Part shown: one piece after another, positions 1 through 5,174 of the stretch
How positions within the stretch are numbered: position 1 is the first letter of the stretch
Layout: the number at the start of each line of letters is the position of its first letter
NCBI GenBank assembly: GCA_002401945.1
Contig: NVUP01000001.1
Coordinates: 33,464 to 38,637 of the forward strand
Reading direction: 5' to 3'
Source: Paracoccaceae bacterium
GTDB lineage: Bacteria > Pseudomonadota > Alphaproteobacteria > Rhodobacterales > Rhodobacteraceae
Length of the DNA stretch: 5,174 nt
Position numbers and translations under genes: made by a program
The notes under the pieces: model-generated
Databases searched by the model: none
What the model saw: only the letters and a program-made list of their open reading frames with translations
What the model was told of the DNA's origin: nothing

Positions 1-2
1 TG

Positions 3-938
3 GCCCATGACAGCGATCCCTTCAACCGTTGGGAAGCAGGCAATGCCCTGGCCAAGGAGTCGCGTGTGGCCATGGTGTTGGATGGCACAGCTCCAGACGC
101 CGACTATCTGGATGCCCTGATCAAACTGGTGCGCGATGACAGTCTGGATCCGGCCTTCCGCGCGCTGATCCTGTCGCCGCCCAGCCAGTCGGATCTGGCC
201 CAGACCCTGTTTGAACGCGGCCACACCCCGGACCCTCAACAGATCTATGATACAGCCGAGACCTTTAGTCAGACCCTGGCACAACAACTGTCTGACAGCC
301 TGCCACGGCTATACGCGGATACCACGGTGCCGGGGGCCTATGTGCCTGACGCCGAAAGCAACGGCAAACGGGCGCTGAACGCGCGCATCCTGTCGCTGTT
401 GACCCGGCTGGACGGCGGTGATCAGGCGGCGCGTCAATATGAGACAGCGGATAACATGACGTTGCAAAACGCGGCGCTGGCAAGCCTGCTCAAGGCCGAG
501 AAAGGTGCCGAACAATCCCAGGCCTTTTTTGATCAATGGCCGGGTGACCGGCTGGTGATGGACAAGTGGTTTGGCCTGCAAGTGGTCTGCGCGGCGCCGG
601 ACAAGACCGCTGCCATCGCTGCCAAGTTGACCTCTCATGATCTGTTCGACATGAAAAACCCCAACCGGTTCCGTGCCGTAATGGGCGCGCTGGTGATGAA
701 CCAGGCGGGCTTTCACATCGCAACAGGAGCAGGGTATCAACTGCTGGCCGACAATCTGATCGCGCTGGATGCTCTGAACCCACAGACCACCGCGCGGATG
801 TGTTCCGCCTTCCAGACCTGGAAACGCTATGATCAAACCCGTCAGGACCAGATCCGCATTCAGTTGGAACGCATTGCTGCCACCGACAACCTAAGCCGTG
901 ACACCAACGAAATGGTCACCCGGATTCTCAATGGCTGA
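3..938 (+). CDS. pepN: Aminopeptidase N (M1 family), C-terminal part, 5' end outside window
   Basis: PepN is a cytoplasmic zinc metallo-aminopeptidase that removes N-terminal residues from peptides during protein turnover. Only the last 311 residues are visible. The frame is open to the window edge and begins with AHDSDPFNRWEAGNALAKES, which matches the conserved HDSDPFNRWEA block of PepN, so the GTG at 66 is internal and not the start. The rest fits the all-helical C-terminal domain (DUF3458 C-terminal, ARM-like repeats) of the E. coli-type enzyme: KWFGLQV near visible residues 188-194, FDMKNPNRFRA near 215-225 (E. coli has FTMSNPNRIRS), GAGYQLLADN near 242-251, and KRYDQTRQ then NLSRDTNEMVTRIL at the end. 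The catalytic GAMEN and HEXXH motifs would lie upstream and cannot be checked. No frameshift is seen. The next gene starts 12 bases after the stop, suggesting cotranscription. The family assignment is firm; activity cannot be judged from this part. Confidence 0.95.
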   Translation, partial: AHDSDPFNRWEAGNALAKESRVAMVLDGTAPDADYLDALIKLVRDDSLDPAFRALILSPPSQSDLAQTLFERGHTPDPQQIYDTAETFSQTLAQQLSDSLPRLYADTTVPGAYVPDAESNGKRALNARILSLLTRLDGGDQAARQYETADNMTLQNAALASLLKAEKGAEQSQAFFDQWPGDRLVMDKWFGLQVVCAAPDKTAAIAAKLTSHDLFDMKNPNRFRAVMGALVMNQAGFHIATGAGYQLLADNLIALDALNPQTTARMCSAFQTWKRYDQTRQDQIRIQLERIAATDNLSRDTNEMVTRILNG

Positions 939-950
939 CTGGGCACCACG

Positions 951-1391
951 ATGACCGCTCCGGCACAGGATTTTACCTTCTCCCGCCAGGGTCGCTCGGG
1001 CCGCGCCATGTTAGCGGTTATACTTTGGCTAGCCCTTTTGGCTGCTTTGGGGCTGTATCTGCACGCCGCCCTCTGGCTGCTGATGGTGCTGGCCCTGCCC
1101 CTGCTCCCCGCGTTATGGGAGCTGTGGCGGAACCCGGCATCAAGTTTTATCCTGTCGCAGGATTGTATGGACTGGAGCACCGGCTCGCAGCAAGCCAGCG
1201 CCCAGCTTGCTGATGTTACCAAAGTCCGATTTGATACCCGATGGGACTTTTCGGTGCGGGTCACTCTGATCCTGCACGCGGGTCGGAAACTACGCCTGCC
1301 ACCACAGGTTCTGCCAGCTCACCGACAGTTTGAAACCGAGCTGCAGCTGCGCGGAGTTAAAACCGAACGGCACCACTTTGTGGTAATTTGA
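951..1391 (+). CDS. Small membrane protein of unknown function, two TM helices plus beta-rich tail
   Basis: I do not recognise a named family with confidence. The 146-residue product has a short basic N-terminus (SRQGRSGR), then two hydrophobic segments at about residues 19-38 and 40-58 joined by a very short turn, which should form a helical hairpin in the inner membrane. Residues 62-146 alternate hydrophobic and polar positions (FILSQDCMDWSTG, VTKVRFDTRWDFSVRVTLIL, GRKLRLP) and end in LRGVKTERHHFVVI. This resembles the membrane hairpin plus PH-like or YcxB/DUF2244-like beta domain seen in other small bacterial membrane proteins; that resemblance is inferred from pattern only. With a cytoplasmic N-terminus, as its basic residues suggest, the tail would also be cytoplasmic. 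The ATG at 951 lies 12 bases after the pepN stop, with no strong Shine-Dalgarno sequence, which fits translation coupled to or cotranscribed with pepN. GC-rich third positions support real coding. Confidence 0.8.
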   Translation: MTAPAQDFTFSRQGRSGRAMLAVILWLALLAALGLYLHAALWLLMVLALPLLPALWELWRNPASSFILSQDCMDWSTGSQQASAQLADVTKVRFDTRWDFSVRVTLILHAGRKLRLPPQVLPAHRQFETELQLRGVKTERHHFVVI

Positions 1392-1392
1392 T

Positions 1393-1422
1393 ATTGCCCA
1401 TTGCACAGGGCCTTTGGGCAAT
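1393..1422. repeat. Perfect 8-bp inverted repeat just after the small membrane protein gene
   Basis: ATTGCCCA at 1393-1400 is the exact reverse complement of TGGGCAAT at 1415-1422, with a 14-base loop between. It starts 2 bases after the stop codon at 1389-1391, the right place for a transcript-end hairpin of the pepN unit. There is no run of T after it on either strand, so it is not a canonical intrinsic terminator. It could be a weak terminator, an RNA 3'-end stabiliser or a protein-binding palindrome. Confidence 0.4.
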
Positions 1423-1595
1423 GTCACGCGAATACCCCAATTCAAAACCCGAAACTCCCCATCCTTGCCCTTTTTGCGCCCCATTGCCACGAGAGGATAG
1501 CGCAACAAAATTTGCTGCCGCTACCAATCGGATATTCTTGATGCTCACACCCTCTCGACAGGCGCGGAATGCCATTTCTCGGATGATCCACCTTA

Positions 1596-1621
1596 TTGGG
1601 GACCAGCTGAGCATTCCCCAA
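1596..1621. repeat. Perfect 7-bp inverted repeat upstream of the TPR-like gene
   Basis: TTGGGGA at 1596-1602 is the exact reverse complement of TCCCCAA at 1615-1621, with a 12-base loop containing CAGCTG. It lies about 85 bases before the chosen ATG at 1706, where an operator or leader hairpin could sit. No T-run follows on the plus strand. No regulator is known to me for this sequence, and a 7-bp stem can arise by chance. Confidence 0.3.
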
Positions 1622-1705
1622 AAGGCACCACCTGCTGCCCGCGCAGCGCCAATCGCGACCGCGTTGCCGCAAAAGCGCCCCGAGGACAGCCTGTCAATTC
1701 CAGTG

Positions 1706-2833
1706 ATGGACCACAGCGCCGATGACATTGCGTGCCGTGCGGCGCAGGCCCAGGGTCAGTTCCTGGCCCGCCAAGAACGCTGGGATGAACTCTCTGCCGA
1801 GATTGCAGCCGCAGATGTCGCCCGAGATAAAACCCCCGGCGGCATGCCAGTGGCTGAACTGCTGGCCTACGGCGCCCGTGCGGATGTGGTCAATGCGGTT
1901 GAACATGCGCTTAGCGAGGGTCAGGAGGCAGGTGCCCGCCCGCTGATTGATGGCATTATGGCCCTTGAGGCGGTTCGAATGCTCCATCGCGATGATCCCT
2001 ATCTGGCGACAGTGGTGGCGCTGGCACATATCGACATTGGCTGGACCTGGCGCGGCACCGGCTGGGAAACTATCGTGCCGTCAATCAACCGGCGTCGCTG
2101 TGCCGCGCATTTCGACCGCGCTTCGGCTCTGCTGGCCCTATTTGACACCGCACATCTAAAAAGTCCGATGCTGGCCTCGGCGGCCTGCGCCCTGCTGCAT
2201 GGGAACACCAAGGATACGATGAGCGTTGCCAATAGTTACGAGCGCTTGATCGACCTGGACCCGCTGGACAACCGCCATATGCGCGCCCTTGGCAATCACA
2301 TGCTGCCGCGCTGGTTTGGCTCTTATCCGGCGCTCGAGCTTGAGGCCCGTCGCACCGCCTCGCGCACCGAAGATACCTGGGGGGCCGGCGGCTACACCTG
2401 GGTCTATTTTGATGCCATAGCTAATGACGAACAGGCCTGCGCGCAGGTCGATGTTGAATTCTTCCTCGACGGGCTGCGTGACATCGTCGAGACCCGCCCA
2501 TCGCAAGAGATGATCAACCTGCTGGCCTCATACTGTGCGGTGGCCCTGTGCAACGGCCTGGGCCTCAGCGAACATGCCGACCTGCCCCGACTGCAAATCG
2601 CCGAGGCCGCCGACTGGCTGATCCGCGACCATCTGTGCGAGCTGCACCCGATGATTTGGGCCCATGCTGCGGACGGCTTTGACAACAACACCCGGATCAC
2701 TTCTCCCAGCCGTTTTGCCGCCCGTGGCCGCGCCGACGCATTGCAGATCATTGCTGACCTGTTTCGCGACGAGATCAACCGCGGCCACAAGATAACCTTC
2801 ACCGCCGAGGGGCCGCAGCTCAGCCTGGTCTAA
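1706..2833 (+). CDS. TPR-like helical protein of unknown function
   Basis: The chosen ATG gives a 375-residue soluble protein with no signal peptide or membrane segment. It is almost entirely predicted helix, with many Ala, Leu and aromatic positions spaced as in helix-turn-helix repeats. Residues 177-196 (SYERLIDLDPLDNRHMRALG) read like a tetratricopeptide unit, and the adjoining block at about 197-235, with PRWFGSY and GAGGYTWVYFDA, looks conserved; it recalls DUF4034-like or TPR proteins, but I cannot confirm a family. TPR folds usually bind protein partners; no catalytic motif is visible. Start choice: the frame is open back to a TTG at 1388, which would give 481 residues, but the extra 106 codons lie in AT-richer DNA with weak codon bias and a Pro/Cys-rich peptide. 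From MDHSADDI onward the bias becomes typical. GTG at 1703 is an alternative. No good Shine-Dalgarno is seen; the nearest GAGG, at 1682, is too far. The gene converges on tex. Confidence 0.8.
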   Translation: MDHSADDIACRAAQAQGQFLARQERWDELSAEIAAADVARDKTPGGMPVAELLAYGARADVVNAVEHALSEGQEAGARPLIDGIMALEAVRMLHRDDPYLATVVALAHIDIGWTWRGTGWETIVPSINRRRCAAHFDRASALLALFDTAHLKSPMLASAACALLHGNTKDTMSVANSYERLIDLDPLDNRHMRALGNHMLPRWFGSYPALELEARRTASRTEDTWGAGGYTWVYFDAIANDEQACAQVDVEFFLDGLRDIVETRPSQEMINLLASYCAVALCNGLGLSEHADLPRLQIAEAADWLIRDHLCELHPMIWAHAADGFDNNTRITSPSRFAARGRADALQIIADLFRDEINRGHKITFTAEGPQLSLV

Positions 2834-2836
2834 GGC
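2834..2836. other. Three-base gap between convergent stop codons
   Basis: The TAA of the TPR-like gene ends at 2833 and the TGA of tex, read on the minus strand, occupies 2839-2837. Only GGC lies between. A small 5-bp inverted repeat, AGCCT at 2822-2826 and AGGCT at 2833-2837 with a 6-base loop, spans both stops but is too weak and has no T-run, so no intrinsic terminator can be called. Each transcript must therefore end inside the other gene, by Rho or at an undetected site. Confidence 0.85.
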
Positions 2837-5173
2837 TCAGCGTTTCTTCATCGCATTCATCAGCGCCGCACCCAGCGCTCCACCGCTGTCGTCACCGCCC
2901 TTTTGCCCTTTGCCTTTGGGGCTGGCCGACATTGGCTGCTTGCCACGCCCACTCTGATTACCCCTGCCCGGTTTACCGTCGGGCTTGCCACCCGGAGCAC
3001 CACCACGGGCATTGCGGTCTTCGCGGGCCGAAGCGCCACCATCCTTGCGCATGGTCAAGGCAATGCGTTTGCGCGGCACGTCGATCTCGGTTACTGTCAC
3101 CTTGACCACGGCCCCGGTTTTCACCACCTCATGCGGGTCTTTGACAAAGCGATCCGCCAGTTGGCTCACGTGCACCAATCCATCCTGATGCACACCGATA
3201 TCGACAAAGGCACCAAAGGCCGCAACATTGGTCACCGTGCCCTCCAGCACCATGCCCGGCTTCAGATCCTTGATGTCCTCAACCCCATCGGCGAAGGTGG
3301 CCGTGACAAAACTAGGGCGCGGGTCGCGGCCAGGCTTCTCCAGCTCAGCCAGAATGTCGCGCACCGTTGGTAGGCCGAATTTGTCGTCCACATAATCTTC
3401 CGCCCGCAGCCCACGCAAAGCGCTTGTATCACTGGCCAAGGTCCGCAGATCCCGCCCACAAGCCTTTACAATCTTGCGCGCCACCCGATAGGCCTCGGGG
3501 TGTACTGACGAAGCATCCAGCGGCTCAGCCCCATCGCGAATACGCAGGAAACCGGCGCATTGCTCAAACGCCCGCGGCCCCAGACGCGCCACTTTCAGTA
3601 GTTCTTTGCGCGAGGCAAAAGCCCCATTCACATCGCGGTGCGCCACAATCGCCTCCGCCAGCCCAGGCCCAAGTCCAGAGACATGCGCCAGTAGCGGAGC
3701 GGAAGCCATGTTCAGATCCACCCCCACGCCGTTCACCACATCTTCGATCACCGCCTCCAGCGATTTGGACAGTTGGTGCTGATCGACGTCATGCTGATAC
3801 TGGCCAACACCAATCGACTTGGGCTCAATCTTCACCAGCTCGGCCAGCGGATCTTGCAACCGCCGCGCAATTGACACTGCCCCGCGCAAGCTCACATCCA
3901 GATCCGGAAACTCCCGCGCCGCCAGTTCCGACGCCGAATAAACCGAGGCCCCAGCCTCGCTCACCACCACCTGGGTCGGCACCTTCACGCCCTTAGGCAG
4001 TAGTTTCAGAGCATCCGTCACCAATCGCTCGGTCTCGCGACTGCCAGTGCCGTTGCCAATGGCGATCAACTCAACCCCGTGCTGCACCACCAGTTTCAGG
4101 ATGGCAGCCTCGGACCCACGCACATCTCTTTTCGGCTGGAATGGGTAAAACGTATCTGTCCCTACCAGTTTCCCGGTTGCATCAACCACTGCCGCCTTGA
4201 CGCCGGTCCGAATGCCCGGGTCCAGCCCAAGGGTCACCAGCGCACCGGCCGGAGCGGCAAACAACAGGTCTTTCAGATTGCGCGCAAACACCCGGATGGC
4301 CTCATCCTGCGAGCGTTTGCGCAGCTCGCTCATAAGCTCCAGCATCATCGACAGGCTCAGCTTGACCCGCCAAGCCCAACCGGCAATTTTACGCAGCCAG
4401 ATATCCCCCGGCCCCTTGCCACCAGACTGTAGTTGCGCCGCCACCATGGCCTCGGCTCGAGCAGCGCCCTCTTCAGGTTCGGGACCAATATCCAGCGTCA
4501 ACACGCCTTCGTTTGCCCCACGCAACATCGCTAGCGCGCGGTGCGACGGCACAACCGCCCAGCGCTCGCGGTGGTCAAAATAATCCGAGAACTTGGCGCC
4601 CTTACCCTGCTGCCCCTCAACCACGCGGGCAGTTAGGAACGCCTCCCTGTGCAGGAAGTTACGCAGGTTCCCCAGCAAAACGGCGTTTTCGGTCAACCGC
4701 TCCACCAAAATATCCCGCGCACCGTTCAGCGCATCTTTCACCGTCTCCACCGCCTCAAAAACATACCCCTCCGCCAGGGTCTCAGGCGCGGTCATCCGAT
4801 CCGCCAGGATAGCCTCCGCCAAAGCCTCCAACCCGTTTTCACGGGCAATCATCGCTTTGGTGCGGCGTTTCTTTTTGTAGGGCAGATAGATGTCCTCCAA
4901 CTGCGCCTTGGTCTCGGCCTTGGCAATTGTGCCCGCCAGTTCAGTGGTCAGCTTGTCCTGAGATTTGATCGCATCAAGGATGGTCGAGCGGCGTGCTTCC
5001 AACTCGCGCAGATAGGACAACCGCTCATTCAGTGTCCGCAACTGGGTGTCATCCAGCCCCCCAGTCACCTCTTTGCGGTAGCGCGCGATGAAAGGCACAG
5101 TTGACCCTTCGTCCAGTAGCTTAACCGCCGACACCACCTGTTCAGGGCGGGCGCTGATTTGTGTGGCAATTGA
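2837..5173 (-). CDS. tex: Tex transcription accessory protein (YhgF family), nearly complete, first codons outside window
   Basis: Tex is a conserved cytoplasmic nucleic-acid-binding protein linked to transcription and, in several bacteria, to toxin gene expression and stress survival. 778 residues are visible against about 770-785 for E. coli and Pseudomonas Tex, so only a few N-terminal residues are missing. The frame continues upstream of the GTG at 5137 as SIATQISARPEQ, normal Tex N-terminus, so that GTG is internal. Order by visible residue: N-terminal helical domain with VPFIARYRKEVTGGLDD near 26-42 and EDIYLPYKKKRRTKA near 103-117; YqgF/RNase H-like domain from about 312 (LGLDPGIRTGVKAAVVD, later AIGNGTGSRETERLV); YQHDVDQ near 459-465; helix-hairpin-helix region about 490-545 (VSGLGPGLAEAIVAHRD, LLKVARLGPRAFEQCAGFLR) with DASSVHPEAY after it; S1 RNA-binding domain about 637-709 (GTVTNVAAFGAFVDIG, DGLVHVSQL). 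A Gly/Lys/Arg-rich tail of some 68 residues ends in MKKR. No frameshift is seen. Confidence 0.97.
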   Translation of the reverse strand, partial: SIATQISARPEQVVSAVKLLDEGSTVPFIARYRKEVTGGLDDTQLRTLNERLSYLRELEARRSTILDAIKSQDKLTTELAGTIAKAETKAQLEDIYLPYKKKRRTKAMIARENGLEALAEAILADRMTAPETLAEGYVFEAVETVKDALNGARDILVERLTENAVLLGNLRNFLHREAFLTARVVEGQQGKGAKFSDYFDHRERWAVVPSHRALAMLRGANEGVLTLDIGPEPEEGAARAEAMVAAQLQSGGKGPGDIWLRKIAGWAWRVKLSLSMMLELMSELRKRSQDEAIRVFARNLKDLLFAAPAGALVTLGLDPGIRTGVKAAVVDATGKLVGTDTFYPFQPKRDVRGSEAAILKLVVQHGVELIAIGNGTGSRETERLVTDALKLLPKGVKVPTQVVVSEAGASVYSASELAAREFPDLDVSLRGAVSIARRLQDPLAELVKIEPKSIGVGQYQHDVDQHQLSKSLEAVIEDVVNGVGVDLNMASAPLLAHVSGLGPGLAEAIVAHRDVNGAFASRKELLKVARLGPRAFEQCAGFLRIRDGAEPLDASSVHPEAYRVARKIVKACGRDLRTLASDTSALRGLRAEDYVDDKFGLPTVRDILAELEKPGRDPRPSFVTATFADGVEDIKDLKPGMVLEGTVTNVAAFGAFVDIGVHQDGLVHVSQLADRFVKDPHEVVKTGAVVKVTVTEIDVPRKRIALTMRKDGGASAREDRNARGGAPGGKPDGKPGRGNQSGRGKQPMSASPKGKGQKGGDDSGGALGAALMNAMKKR

Positions 5174-5174
5174 A

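Larger units (their letters stand above)
1392..1705. other. AT-richer spacer with no convincing gene
   Basis: This 314-base stretch separates the small membrane protein gene from the TPR-like gene. By hand count GC is about 52% over 1381-1620, against about 65% in a sampled stretch of the next gene (2281-2340), and it rises to about 70% at 1621-1680. The plus frame of the downstream gene stays open through the whole stretch, back to a TTG at 1388, but its third positions are only mildly GC-rich and the peptide is rich in Pro, Ala and Cys without conserved character. The minus strand is also open: 1357-1728 in one frame, and a lysine/glycine-rich, protein-like run from about 1489 down to 1395 in another (GRKKGKDGEFRVLNWGI). 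None has a ribosome binding site or a recognised domain. It probably holds the 5' region and perhaps the promoter of the downstream gene, or a decayed gene remnant. No clear -35/-10 pair could be assigned. Confidence 0.55.

Noticed and set aside
66..68. GTG at 66 as the start of a 290-residue gene
   Set aside because: The frame continues to the window edge and the upstream residues match the conserved PepN HDSDPFNRWEA block, so the GTG is an internal valine codon.
309..836. 175-codon minus-strand open frame inside pepN
   Set aside because: It overlaps conserved PepN coding sequence on the other strand and has no recognisable domain or ribosome binding site.
1357..1728. 123-codon minus-strand frame as a real gene
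   Set aside because: It runs into the ends of both flanking plus-strand genes, has no ribosome binding site or recognised domain, and shows weak codon bias; kept only as part of the spacer observation.
2822..2837. Hairpin AGCCT/AGGCT between the convergent stops as a terminator
   Set aside because: The stem is only 5 bp and no T-run follows on either strand; this is well within chance.
2818..2841. Direct repeat GCTCAGC at 2818-2824 and 2835-2841
   Set aside because: Two 7-base copies in GC-rich coding ends have no supporting context, and neither flanks an insertion.
2903..3373. 156-codon plus-strand open frame opposite the 3' part of tex
   Set aside because: It lies wholly within the strongly supported tex gene and its peptide shows no domain; it is a shadow of GC-rich coding on the other strand.
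3367..3996. 209-codon plus-strand open frame
   Set aside because: The peptide is extremely rich in Pro, Arg, Ala and His, as expected from the antisense of GC-rich tex codons, and it overlaps the Tex YqgF and HhH domains.
5135..5137. GTG at 5137 as the tex start
   Set aside because: The twelve codons upstream encode a normal Tex N-terminus (IATQISARPEQ), so the start lies beyond the right edge.

Overview
The window looks like an ordinary chromosomal stretch of an alphaproteobacterium, most likely a member of the Rhodobacterales/Roseobacter group. The basis is a fairly GC-rich composition (roughly 60-65% in the coding parts sampled by hand), GC-rich third codon positions, and the character of the two recognisable proteins, aminopeptidase N and Tex. 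No taxonomic search was possible, so this is an inference.

Layout. Bases 3-938 (+) hold the C-terminal third of pepN, an M1-family aminopeptidase N cut by the left edge. After 12 bases comes a small gene (951-1391, +) for a two-helix membrane protein with a beta-rich soluble tail. Next is about 310 bases (1392-1705) that are clearly more AT-rich than the genes, contain two perfect short inverted repeats and happen to be open in several frames, but look non-coding or like decayed coding DNA. Then comes a gene for a 375-residue helical, TPR-like protein of unknown function (1706-2833, +). The right half, read leftwards (2837-5173, -), is almost all of tex, encoding the RNA-binding transcription accessory protein Tex/YhgF; only the first few codons lie outside the window. 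Its stop codon is 3 bases from the stop of the TPR-like gene, so the two genes converge tail to tail.

How the genes may work together. pepN and the small membrane protein gene are close enough to be cotranscribed. The TPR-like gene points the same way but is separated by the AT-rich spacer and may have its own promoter there. tex belongs to a different, opposing transcription unit. Nothing indicates that these genes form one pathway: PepN is a housekeeping peptidase and Tex a housekeeping nucleic-acid-binding protein.

I found no mobile element, CRISPR array, tRNA, rRNA or recognisable defence or biosynthetic system. The least explained parts are the 1392-1705 spacer, the small membrane protein and the TPR-like protein. 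I do not see an evident new system.
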